Shown: piece by piece, positions 27,028-37,600 of the stretch
Layout: the number at the start of each line of letters is the position of its first letter
Numbering within the stretch: position 1 is the first letter of the stretch
NCBI GenBank assembly: GCA_963693365.1
Contig: CAVNZM010000003.1
Coordinates: 6,262,001-6,326,000 of the forward strand
Source of the DNA: Amoebidium appalachense
Lineage: Eukaryota > Ichthyosporea
DNA length: 64,000 nt
Direction: 5' to 3'
Position numbers and translations under genes: made by a program
Notes under the pieces: generated by a model
What the model saw: only the letters and a program-made list of their open reading frames with translations
Told to the model about the DNA's origin: nothing
Databases searched by the model: none

Positions 27028-27211
27028 CCAATCAGTAATAGGGACTTCTGGGTCCCTATTGTTGATTGGATAATAAACGTACTACTTTTTAAAAACGTTA
27101 AAGGTCACGACAAATTCCCTATTGGATGGTGGGCGCAAGTGTTTTTAAATATATAACAGACAACCGACCAATGAGAAACCGGTCAGCCACGACTGACCAG
27201 TTTTTGATTGG
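27028..27211. repeat. Two CCAAT-ended hairpins
   Basis: 27028-27069 has arms CCAATCAGTAATAGGGAC and GTCCCTATTGTTGATTGG around a six-base loop. 27168-27211 has arms CCAATGAGAAACCGGTCAG and CTGACCAGTTTTTGATTGG around a six-base loop. Each arm pairs almost completely with its partner while the two elements share only the ends. Confidence 0.85.
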
Positions 27212-27235
27212 GTAACGCACCTTTAAAATATATAA

Positions 27236-27296
27236 TGGGGGATAGGGAGGGGGGGGGGATAGGGGAAGGGGGTCAAAATAAAAAAGAAAGAAAAAT

Positions 27297-27357
<61 letters not shown>

Positions 27358-27635
27358 CAAAATTAAAACGGCAAATTTGTGGTGATTGTGGGGAGTTGAA
27401 AGTTTAGGGGGGGGGGGGGGGGAGGGGGGAGGGGGGGGGAGCGGCACATCTATTAAATTTAAAAGGGCCCGGGGAGGGGGGGGGGGGGGCACATCTATTA
27501 GTTTTAAAAGGGTCTGGGGAGGGGGGGGGGATGGGGGGGGGGGGGGAGGGGGAGGGGCACATCTATTAATTTTAAAAGGGCCCCGGGAGGGGGGGGGATA
27601 GGGGAAGGGGGTCAAAATAAAAAAGAAAGAAAAAT

Positions 27636-27691
<56 letters not shown>

Positions 27692-27966
27692 CAAAATTAA
27701 AACGGCAAATTTGTGGTGATTGTTGGGAGTTGAAAGTTTAGGGAGGGGGGAGGGGGGGGGGGAGCGGCACATCTATTAAATTTAAAAGGGCCCAGGGAGA
27801 GGGGGGGGGGGGGGGCACATCTATTAGTTTTAAAAGGGTCTGGGGAGGGGGGGGGGGATGGGGGGGGGGGGGAGGGGGAGGGGCACATCTATTAATTTTA
27901 AAAGGGCCCGGGGAGGGGGGGGGGATAGGGGAAGGGGGTCAAAATAAAAAAGAAAGAAAAATGCAC

Positions 27967-28008
<42 letters not shown>

Positions 28009-28345
28009 CAAAATTAAAACGGCAAATTTGTGGTGATTGTGGGGAGTTGAAAGTTTAGGAGGGGGGGGGAGCGGCACATCTATTAAATTTAAAAGGGCCC
28101 GGGGAGAGGGGGGGGGGGGGGGGGGGGGGGCACATCTATTAGTTTTAAAAGGGTCTGGGGAGGGGGGGGTCTGGGGGGGGGAGGGGGAGGGGCACATCTA
28201 TTAATTTTAAAAGGGCCCGGGGGAGGGGGGGGGGATGGGGGGGGGAGGGGGTCAAAATAAAAAAGAAAGACAAACACACACACACACATACACACACACA
28301 ACAAAAATAAAACGGCAAATTTGTGGTGATTGTGGGGAGTTGAAA
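27236..28345. repeat. Tandem array of about 340-bp G-rich units, three copies plus a part
   Basis: Each unit contains G-runs with GATAGGGGAAGGGGGTCAAA, a CA microsatellite (27299-27355, 27637-27690, 27963-28007), AACGGCAAATTTGTGGTGAT, and three CACATCTATTA..TTTTAAAAGGG blocks spaced by G-runs. Further G-rich sequence continues to about 28560. No coding capacity. Confidence 0.9.
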
Positions 28346-28746
28346 TTTAGGAGGGGGGGGGGGGGTCGAAATAGAGTTGGGAAAGGACAGAGGGGGGGGG
28401 TTGAAATGGAGTTGGGAAAGGACAGAGGTGGGGGGGGGGGGATAGGGGAAGGGGAGGGGGGGAGGAAAAAGGGGGGGGGGGGATAGGGGGGGATAGGGGA
28501 AGGGGAGGGGGGGATGGGGTAGGGGAGGGGGAGGGGATAGCCTGAGGGGAAAGGGGCAGGGCGGGGTGTGCTACTAGTTCACGCTTTGGGGTGTTTATTC
28601 AGTTGGTTAATTGGCTATCAACGCTCCGCTCTGCCACGGTCATGGCTGTACATAGCACAAGAAGCCCAAACTTTATAATACCCAAGTGAATTTCAAAGCA
28701 AGTGCGGCAAAAACACGCACAAATAGCCGACTCACAGCCACCCATA
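28346..28746. other. G-rich tail of the array and spacer
   Basis: G-runs with TTGAAATGGAGTTGGGAAAGG repeats to 28560, then unrecognised sequence. No gene seen. Confidence 0.6.
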
Positions 28747-30379
28747 TCAAGCCACAAACTTGTCCATCACGGTCTGGACGTGCTTGTCCAGCTGGTCCCC
28801 AAACACTGTCTCGAGCTCGCCCTTCTGCCCGAGGGCACAGCCCATGGCAGCCAGGCGGCGCAGCACGTCATACAGCTGGTTGTAGGTCAAGTGGGTCACG
28901 GTGGGGGAGCCGTGGAACAGGTTGGCGGCCTTGCACAGGGCAGCGTAGAGGTTGATGTGCGAGCTGTACACCGACTGCTCGGGGTTGGCCATGCGAGCCC
29001 CCAGAAGGGTGTTCCAGTAGGCAGGGTCGTTGCGGTGCTCAAACCCTTCGTGGCGGGACCACAGCAGGATGGCAGCGTCGTGGAACACCTTGCGGGCCAG
29101 CTCCCGGCCATACGCGGTCTCCATGCAGCGGGTGTTGGGGGAGGTGCCCGGGGGCAGGGACACCATGCGCTGGGGGTGGGCGCTGTCGCACTCGAAGATG
29201 GAGAGGCGCTCGTTGGCGGAGTCCAGCAGCTCCAGCAGCTCGGCGGCCTCGGTGTACCACTTCTCGGTCTTCTCCAGCGTAGAGGAGAGCTGGGCATTCT
29301 GGGCCTCGGTCTCCTGGGCGCGGGCGGCTGCCTCTTGGGCACGGGCAGTTGCCTCTTGGGCACGGACAGTTGCCTCGGCAAGGGCAGCCTCGACTTGGGC
29401 ACGGTTCTGGCGGTGCAGAATCTTGAAGGCCTGCTCCACCAGGCGATAGTAGCGACGCACTTCCTTGCCCACAGGTGTGAGAACAGCCATGAGCATGGTC
29501 TTGAAGGCATGGGGGGTAAAGAAGAGCTCGTTGATGTTGTTGTATTTGCCCCTGTGTATTTGGCAAATCATGTCAGCACCACCCAAATTTAAGATTCAAC
29601 AAAACAAGTAACCAGCTATGCTTGGCTACATCATGCCGCGAAAACGCCATCCTAAGTAACTAAAAGATTCGAACTGAAAACCACACAGACCAACGAGAAG
29701 CTGGTCGGCCGGCACCGTTTTAGATTGGGCAGGCAACAAACATCAACCAATAGTAAGCTTGCAAGTCGCGACTTACCAGCTTTTGATTGGGCAGGCATTT
29801 AACATCAACCAATAGAAAGCTTGCAAGTCGCGGCCAGCAAGCTTTTGATTGGGCAGGCAATTAACATCAACCAATAGAAAGCTTGCAAGTCGCGGCCAGC
29901 AATCTTTTGATTGGGCAGGCAATTAACATCAACCAATAGAAAGCTTGCAAGTCGCAGCCAGCAAGCTTTTGATTGGGCAGGCAATTAACATCAACCAATA
30001 GAAAGCTTGCAAGTCGCAGCCAGCAAGCTTTTGATTGGGCAGGCAATTAACATCAACCAATAGAAAGCTTGCAAGTCGCGGCCAGCAAGCTTTTGATTGG
30101 AGAACAACGATGCCACAATGTTTACCTGGTTGTCTGGAAGCAAAAGTCAACACCCTCCACAAATTCCAGTTTTGTGGCTAGAACTTTCAGCTGCACCCTT
30201 CCATTTCTCTCCTCCATGTTATACAGCAGCGCCTGCACCCGGGCCCCGCTCAGCTCCTCGTTGATGGCCAGCTCGTCAATGTCGCTGTCGAGGTCCCAGA
30301 ACTTGGCGAACTCACCCAGCAGGGCAGCCTTGGGGCCGAGGGTGGCCTCGAGGGTGGTGGGAGGAGGGGGAAGGGCCAT
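28747..30379 (-). CDS. MSV199-domain DNA-binding protein, two exons
   Basis: Exon 1 is 30126-30379 and exon 2 is 28747-29551; joined they give 352 residues. The donor CAG|GTAAAC and acceptor TACACAG|GG keep the frame (phase 2). The splice rebuilds one MSV199 domain: DELAINEELSGARVQALLYN and LEFVEGVDFCFQ from exon 1, then INELFFTPHAFKTMLMAVLT and GKEVRRYYRLVEQAFKIL from exon 2. This domain occurs in insect-virus and giant-virus DNA-binding proteins, often beside KilA-N. A coiled coil of about 100 residues rich in Ala/Glu follows, then the C-terminal module with TAYGRELARKVFHDA and THLTYNQLYDVLRRLAAM shared with the KilA-N protein at 4683. A minus-strand TATA box at 30652-30662 and a possible 5' UTR intron (30388 to about 30567) lie upstream. 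The coding intron holds six hairpin repeats. Confidence 0.8.
29690..29728. repeat. Imperfect CCAA-ended hairpin in the intron
   Basis: CCAACGAGAAGCTGGT at the left pairs loosely with ACCGTTTTAGATTGG at the right. It is a diverged member lying before the tandem array. Confidence 0.55.
29747..30100. repeat. Six-copy array of CCAAT-ended hairpins, 62-bp period
   Basis: Copies start at 29747, 29809, 29871, 29933, 29995 and 30057. Each is a 44-bp hairpin CCAATAGAAAGCTTGC to GCAAGCTTTTGATTGG (the first has a GTAAG variant and an AAGTCGCGACTT centre), linked by GCAGGCAATTAACATCAA. The whole array lies inside the 574-bp intron of the MSV199 gene. Confidence 0.95.
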
Positions 30380-30651
30380 GTTGAGGTCTGGGACGGAGCG
30401 GCACACACGTTCTTGGTTAGCACCGGTTGCAGATCACGGCTGTTTCACACGTACACACACACGTGCACACTCACACACATACACACACGTGCACACACCA
30501 TGTTACCCAAACGAAACACCACAAATTGAAACACCAAATATCACCAATTCACACAGGGTTCACCCACCTCTGAAATTCGATGCCTCAAGTAGCAGAAACG
30601 AGAGAAGAGAGCTTGTACAGTGAGACTGTGACTGAGTGTTGTGTGCCATGG

Positions 30652-30662
30652 CTTTTTATACC
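30652..30662 (-). promoter_or_regulatory. TATA box of the MSV199 gene
   Basis: GGTATAAAAAG on the minus strand. An ATG lies only five bases after it, too close to be used, so transcription probably starts further down and the first usable ATG is 30379, after a possible 5' UTR intron. Confidence 0.5.
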
Positions 30663-30741
30663 TGCTTGGCTTGCCTGGTCATTTGCATTGCACAATCTCA
30701 ACCAATCGAATCTACAGTGGACAGGATACACACTGGCTAAA

Positions 30742-31154
30742 AGGCGGCTTCCAATTGGCTGTGGTTTGGCGCCAAAAGCCACAGGCTTGAATCAAGCTAC
30801 AGCTACATCCAAACTTCAAAAATTCATAACTCCGCAACCGGTAGACATTTTTTAGTTCTGAAAACTGTTCCGGAAAGGGCTCGACAAGCACTCTGCATCG
30901 ATGTAAAAACTGTCGTGGTCCGACACAAACTGATGGAGCCACGCGCGTCGGCAGATCGACGTGGTCGTGAGCCACTTGACTGTCCAGCTGTAACTTGTAC
31001 TGTATGAATGTTTGGGGGATTTGGAGGAGGGTAAGGAAAGCCACTCTATCACATTAAATATCCTTCCACATTAAGCAAACAGGTATTTACACTCCTCGAA
31101 ATCCAACACACACACAGGTATAGTACAGTTTGGTGCATCCTTGAACTGCATGGT
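30742..31154. repeat. Direct repeat, copy A
   Basis: About 413 bp, from GGCGGCTTCCAATTGGCTG to GCATGGT, nearly identical to copy B at 31353-31768. No gene seen in it. The 31155-31352 interval between copies is unique apart from a G run near 31320-31350. Confidence 0.9.
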
Positions 31155-31352
31155 GTCTTACGGTAGTACACATAGTCGGACACTCGCACGCACCATGTCG
31201 TTCGCTGCCATTGATGTATGTCGATCTGAGCAGCATTTGATAGTACGTCTCAAGCCGGTGCCAGAGCCTTTTTCAGATTGAAAATATCTTTACTGGGAGC
31301 CGAGTTATGCCATCTACAAGGGAGGGGAGGGGGGGGGGGGGGAGGGGGGGGG

Positions 31353-31768
31353 AAGCCGGCTTCTGATTGGCTGTGATTTGGCGCCAAAATGCCCACTCCC
31401 TTGGATCAACTTCACAGCTCAATCAAAACTTCAAAAATTCATAACTCCGCAACCGGTAGACATTTTTTAGTTCTGAAAACTGTTTCGGAAAGGGCTTGAC
31501 GAGCGCTTTGCATCGGTGTAAACATTATTGTGGTCCGACACAAACTGAGGGAAGCGAACTTTGCCGGCCGACCTACGTGGTCCTGAGCCACTTGACTGTC
31601 CAGCTGTAACTTGTACTGTATGAATGTTTGGGGGATTTGGAGGAGGGTAAGGAAAGCCACTCTATCACATAATATCCTTCCACATTAAGCAAACAGGTAT
31701 TTACACTCCTCGAAATCCAACACACACACAAGTATAGTACAGTTTGGTGCATCCTTGGACTGCATGGT
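31353..31768. repeat. Direct repeat, copy B, interrupted by the chromovirus
   Basis: Matches copy A up to GCATGGT, where the 5' LTR of the retrotransposon begins. The sequence that follows GCATGGT in copy A (GTCTTACGG) is not found after the 3' LTR. Confidence 0.9.
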
Positions 31769-32378
31769 TGTAAACATCTGTACACGCCGTACATGTTTAC
31801 TATTACGAATATACTGTACATATCATAGTGATCACGTAGATATTGTGTACATATGATCAGATCAATATCACACGCGACAGCCGCGGGCTGCGGCTCACGA
31901 CTGAGCCGCGGCGCCGGCAATATGCAGTGGCCGTGCATTCAGTATGAACCAATAGAATTCGAGAACCGCTAGGATAGGAATGCAAGTCTCATCCACTACG
32001 GAGGCGACATCTATAGCTAAACGAACGGAACCAATAAGGAAATCAGACCCAGTTGCATAAACCTAAACGGGCTTAAGTATTGACCAATCATTTGCCACAA
32101 AGTTATCCTTTTAGTTAGCTTCATGTTATTGGTGCACTGTGTGCACATAAAGACGACCGCACTCTTCTGACTGGTCAGAAGTCACGAAGGCATCAATGCC
32201 ACCCATCCAGATGATCCGGAACCTGGGGGCTATATAAACAAGCCGTCCCAGTACGGGGGATCACTCTGAACGAGCACATTAAATAGTAACCTGGCCGCGT
32301 GTGCCTTACTACCCGTTCTCTGTCTTTATTCTGATTCAGTTGTTCTCTGCCTTATCCCAACTAGTTCAACTGTTTACA
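31769..32378 (+). repeat. 5' LTR
   Basis: 610 bp, TGTAAACATC to TGTTTACA. It contains a hairpin near 31884-31912 (GCTGCGGCTCA paired with TGAGCCGCGGC), CCAAT boxes, and a TATATAAAC promoter near 32231. Confidence 0.93.
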
Positions 32379-32397
32379 TTGGCGACCGCGCAGTTCC
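32379..32397 (+). other. Primer-binding site
   Basis: TTGGCGACCGCGCAGTTCC directly follows the 5' LTR, the position of the tRNA primer-binding site. The matching tRNA is not identified. Confidence 0.55.
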
Positions 32398-32430
32398 AGA
32401 ATCTCACATCTTTCAAGAATCTCTTCAACC

Positions 32431-34431
32431 ATGGCGGGCGAATTTGACGACTACCCTGTACTCTCGGACAATGAAAGCAAACTGACACGTGACACCAAGA
32501 AGCCTACCGCAGTCAAACCGCCGCCCCCAACGCAGAAGAAAGCCAAGACTCCGGGGCAGGGCACGAAAACACTCCCCACCCCTCCCCCTACACAGCCTCG
32601 TGCTCCCCAGAAACCGAACACGATCACAAAACCCAACACACACACGAACACAAAGGCAACTACGAAGCCCACTGGCAACGAACAAACGAAGCCCAACGAA
32701 AGCACGAAACCCAAAGACAAAACGAAGCGCAACGAACACACGAAAACCAACGAACATACGAACACCAACGAACACACGAACACCAACAAACACACGAACG
32801 AACTTCAAGTAGCAACGAAGGAAAAAACGAAACAAGACCGGGACACTGCCACAGCTCTGGCAGAGGTGCGGGGCCGTGTTCTCTCCAAGTTCTATCGTAT
32901 TGAAACTCTGAGACGTGCCATTCAAACTGCAATCGATGCTGGGCGGCCTGTGATGGACCTCGAAGCTGATGTCGCGCAGATTTACAGTGAGATTTCGCAG
33001 ATGGAAGACACCACACTGTCTAGAATGTTGTGCACGTCCGCGAAATGGTCTGAGTTGGAGCGGGAAGCACAGTTGGTGGCTGAGGCACGTGTGAAAAATA
33101 CGACGGTGCCCACCACCCCCCGTCCTCCCCCACCCACCACAGGCAAGAAGCCTTTGTCCCCGGTCCCATCTGGGTGCACTGATCCCAAGGTAATTGCACC
33201 TCCCGCACCCCCCACTAAATTATCATATAAGGATGTGCTTGCGCGCACACTCAGCTACACTGATTCTGATGCTGAAAATGAAGAAAAACACGAACAAAGT
33301 TACGAAGACACACCCACAAACGAAAACGAACACATGACTGCGAAAGTGCATGAAGAAGATCACTTCGACCAGCCTAAAGCACCCGTATTTAACGAAATCC
33401 CCCTTGCAGGATCCCCTCTGGCGTCTGCAGGTGGACTGGCAGGCACGCCAAGTCGCCCGAGAGGCTCTGATGTCAGCACAGGCTCAGGAGGTAAGGCTGG
33501 GTCTATATTGAACAAGCACTTTGCAGAGCACGAAAAACTGTGGTTGCACCCTCTCCGCCAGTTGCATGCATCCGAATACGGCCCCATCTTGGCTGCATTG
33601 AAACTACCAGAATACAAGGGTGACTTGCAGGATAAATGCACGGTGATTGAATGGCTGCACGAATTTTCCCAGCAGATGTTTTGCATTGCAGGGGTCCCCC
33701 CCACACTTGCTGTTCGCTGGGCGGTGCAGTGCTTTCCTCTTGCTTCCCCCGCCCGTGTGTGGTACACGAATTTTACCAGGACACAGGGAGAACTCACGTT
33801 TGATGCATTTGCACATGCACTAGTTACGAAATTTCACGACCAGCGTGTGCAAGAGGCACTCAGTGCCGAATTAAATGCACTCAAACAAGGCAAGCAAAAG
33901 GTGGCCGAATTTGCAAGCAGGCATGCGCGTTTGTGGGCACGTGTGTACCCCCTTAAGTCTGAGGCACACCAAATTTTGGATTTGTCTCACCGATTGGGTG
34001 GGGAAGACGAACAAGAATTTCGCAAATATCAACTCAGACAAACACGAAAAGAAGAAGAATTGACCCTGTCTGGAGTTGTTGCCTATCTCGCAGAAAAAGA
34101 AAGAGACAGGCACACACGAACCCCATCCACCATTCTAACACAGAAACCTCCCACAAAACAGCAACCCGGTGGTGGATCTGGTGCCAGCGAGAAGCCGTCT
34201 ATTTTTTCGCGCATGGGCACCACCCCCTGCAACCGTGGGTGCAAGTACGGCAGCCACGCCGAAGGCAAGACGTGCCCGGCCCTCAAATTCGAATGCCACT
34301 CCTGCAAGCAGAAGGGGCACTTTGGGGGGTCACCAATTTGCCCCAAGTACGACCCCAACTTTAAGAAGGGAACCCGCAAGGCAGAGATTGAGGCTAATCG
34401 GGCCAAGTTCAAGAGAGCACGTGTAGAATAG
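32431..34431 (+). CDS. gag: Gag polyprotein of the chromovirus
   Basis: 666 residues from ATG 32431. The N-terminal 130 residues are a low-complexity Lys/Thr/Asn/Glu-rich stretch (repeats of HTNTNE). The retrotransposon capsid region lies around residues 360-550 (WLHEFSQQMFCIAGVPPTLA, WAVQCFPLASPARVWYTNFT, LNALKQGKQKVAEFASRHAR). A C-terminal zinc knuckle, CHSCKQKGHFGGSPIC, has the spacing C-X2-C-X4-H-X6-C, slightly longer than the usual X4. A second Cys/His group lies just before it. Gag packages element RNA into cytoplasmic particles. The gene ends 59 bases before the pol frame opens, in a different frame. Confidence 0.9.
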   Translation: MAGEFDDYPVLSDNESKLTRDTKKPTAVKPPPPTQKKAKTPGQGTKTLPTPPPTQPRAPQKPNTITKPNTHTNTKATTKPTGNEQTKPNESTKPKDKTKRNEHTKTNEHTNTNEHTNTNKHTNELQVATKEKTKQDRDTATALAEVRGRVLSKFYRIETLRRAIQTAIDAGRPVMDLEADVAQIYSEISQMEDTTLSRMLCTSAKWSELEREAQLVAEARVKNTTVPTTPRPPPPTTGKKPLSPVPSGCTDPKVIAPPAPPTKLSYKDVLARTLSYTDSDAENEEKHEQSYEDTPTNENEHMTAKVHEEDHFDQPKAPVFNEIPLAGSPLASAGGLAGTPSRPRGSDVSTGSGGKAGSILNKHFAEHEKLWLHPLRQLHASEYGPILAALKLPEYKGDLQDKCTVIEWLHEFSQQMFCIAGVPPTLAVRWAVQCFPLASPARVWYTNFTRTQGELTFDAFAHALVTKFHDQRVQEALSAELNALKQGKQKVAEFASRHARLWARVYPLKSEAHQILDLSHRLGGEDEQEFRKYQLRQTRKEEELTLSGVVAYLAEKERDRHTRTPSTILTQKPPTKQQPGGGSGASEKPSIFSRMGTTPCNRGCKYGSHAEGKTCPALKFECHSCKQKGHFGGSPICPKYDPNFKKGTRKAEIEANRAKFKRARVE

Positions 34432-34636
34432 GAAGGCGGGCAAGGGACTGGTCTCTCCCCAGTAGAACATAATGTATTTGATTTAATAGCAGAGCTGGAA
34501 CTGTGTTCCCCTCTGGCAGATAAATTGCAAAATAAATCTACTGGTGCGGAAATTTCTGTTGTCTCGGAGCCCTCCCACGAATCTGCATGTGCCCCACCCC
34601 CCCACGAACAGTTACCCCCGTGTACTGACCCCCCCC

Positions 34637-37600
34637 ATGCACACGCACACCCCGCCCCCGCGCAAAAAGAAAAATGTGCATTTTGCTGACCGTGTGCACT
34701 CCTCCATTGCAGAACCACGGCATGAAAATGCCACTGTGTGCACATTAACCCACGAAAATAAATGCACAGCCACACTTGCGCGAATGTATGTGCATGGGAA
34801 GCTAGTCACAGTAGTTGTCGACTCTGGTGCTAGCCATAGCTGTATAAGCACAGCATTTTACGAATCTCTCCCTGTAGTGGCAAGAAAACGAATTCAGCAT
34901 GTTCCTAATTTTAGTGTACTGGATGCACAAAGTAACGAAATGACATGCCAAGGAAGTATATCTCTCACTCTCGCCATTCCCAACGAATCTGCTCTAGTGG
35001 TGCACAGATGGCATGTGATTGATAATCTACCATATGATGCCTTATTAGGTGTTGATTTCCAGGGGCCACAACAGGGACGAATTGATTACGGTGCTGCAGA
35101 ACTTTCGTTCATGTATGCTAAGGGAAATCGCAGGTGCAGTATTCCGGTGTGGTGGTTGCGTGGGAGTGCGGAGGAGACAGCTGTTTCTCGCGTATTAATT
35201 ACCACCACAGGTATTCACCTCCCGGTAGATGCGTCAAATATCGCAACGTGTAAAATAAAACTCGCTGCCGGCGCACCACCACCACGAACTTTAGACTGTT
35301 GTATGGGCACAGTGGTTCCATGTGGTCCACTTAATTCACGGGCTTACACAACAGCATGCAGTGTCACCAGTTTAGCTCGAATTTCGAATAACGAACCCCC
35401 CCTCTCCACTAGCGAAGAAAGTGTGATCGAGGACGAATACGAATGCAAGGTGTTGTTGACTAACACATCGGACCATCATGTGTACCTAGGCCCTGGTACG
35501 GAGGTGGCCATGTTTATTCCCTTGCAATCAGATGACACTGTTACTCTTTTAGCACGTCCACACTCCGGTAATGGAACCAGGAGGGCGACAACCCCACACC
35601 CTGGCCATCCATTAGGTACCTCTGCTAAAACGAACTTTTCTTCGCAGGAATCAACCGAAGAACCCAACGAACACGAACCACACACTTTCCAGGCGGCTAC
35701 TAATATTAACGGTAGTATTAAGGTGTGTGAACGGAGTAAAATTATGAATATGAGTACGAAAGAGAACACCACACAGCGCAGTTCCACGAAAATGAATGGT
35801 TTTGGTAATCCAGCACGAACAAAACCAGAGGTAGGGCCACCTACTATCGAAGCAGCAGATGGGGCACCATCTACCACTGCACTGGAGGATACGAATAATT
35901 TACGAAAGCGTACGCACGAATGTACCTCCGACGGGGAAGCCGCCACAGACGACGACTTGCCTTTTGGGGTCAAACCTCCAGAAGAATACGACATGCCTGG
36001 AACTCCCCCAGACCAACGGAAACCGTTGGCGAAACGGATACGAAAACTGCTTAAGAAATGGAAGCATGTGTTCTCTGCACACGACAACGACTTTGGTTTG
36101 AGTACCTTAGACGAACTGTCGATCGAAGTAACTACCACCATACCACAGTACCGCAGGCCCTATAACATCCCACATCACCTTCGCGATAGCCTACACAAAC
36201 AAATTCAAAATTGGGTAGAGTTTGGAGTGATTGAGCCTGCGTCCAGCCCTTACTCCGCTCCGATGGTGTTGGTGGCGAAAAAGGACGGGTCTTTAAGAGT
36301 CTGCATTGATTTTAGAATGCTGAACTTGATTACGAAGAAAGACGGTTACCCTTTCCCACGAATTGACATGGCTCTGGGTATGCTCAGAGGTGCCCGCGTG
36401 TTTTCCGCACTTGATTTAAACGGTGGTTACCACCAAGTCAAAGTAGCCGATAACGACAAAGAAAAACTTGCATTTACCACCCCCTGGGGGCAGTATCAAT
36501 TCGCACGCGCACCTTTTGGAGTAAGTAACATGCCTGCTGTCTTTTCAAGGATGATGAACCGTGTATTCGCTGGTATGCTGTGGACACATGTACTCATATA
36601 TCTCGATGATATATTAGTTATGTCACCCACTATCGAAGAACATTTTGGGCATTTAGATTCATGTTTTTCCCGGCTCTGTGATGCAGGATTAAAAATGAAA
36701 GGCAGAAAATGCTCTTTGTTCATGGAAGAAGTTGGCTATTTAGGCCATCGCGTATGCCCGGATGGTATTAAGGTAGACCCAGAAAAAGTGGCAGCAATAA
36801 AGAATAAAAGCTACCCACAAAATTTATCTGAGCTACGAAGTGACCTCGGGTTATTTTCATATTATCGAATATTTGTGGACGATTTCAGCCATACGGCTGA
36901 ACCACTCACGCGAATGCTGGGCACCTCGAAGGAGGATTCAGAATTACTAAAACGAATTCACGCAAAAATGCCCCCCTCTACGAAACCCGCCAAACGCAAC
37001 GGCAGCGCAAAACAACGAAAAGACGAAGCAAAAAATTTGCACGCCGATTCTGCAGCTATTTTGGCCACGAAAAAGAAAGCACAGAAAAATGCTGCATGGG
37101 TGTGGGGTACGGAACAGGAGAAAGCATACGATACCCTTAAGAATGCGTTAATTAATGCACCTGTGCTTGCTCACCCCGATTTCACCAAACCTTTTATTGT
37201 TGACTCAGATGCTTCACAGTATGCTCTGGGCGCAGTGATTTCGCAGGTAGGTGATGACGGCAAAGAACGACCCATAGCTTATGCTAGCAGAACACTCTCT
37301 AAGAGTGAACGAAATTATGCGGCGAATAAAAGGGAAGCCTTAGGTGTGTATTGGGCTGTGTGCAAAGCATTTCGCGCTTACACCTATGGGGCTCCTTTCT
37401 TGTTACGAACCGACCACTCCAGCTTGACGCGCATTCTGTCTACCGGCGATGCACCGGAACCTGTTGTTGCAGGCTGGCAAATGGCGCTTTCCGCATACAC
37501 ATACGAAATTCAGCACAGGGCGGGCAAACACCACAGCAATGCTGATGGACTCTCTCGGCCATCTAAAGAAAATGCGCAACCAGGACCCGAAGATACTGAG

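Noticed and set aside
29747-30100. CRISPR array
   Set aside because: The 62-bp period has conserved spacers as well as repeats, each unit is itself a hairpin, and it lies in an intron; there are no cas genes.
30600-30656. Upstream coding exon of the MSV199 gene starting at the ATG just after the TATA box
   Set aside because: It can be spliced in frame, but the ATG is only five bases from the TATA box and would normally lie before the transcription start, so I left it as possible 5' UTR.
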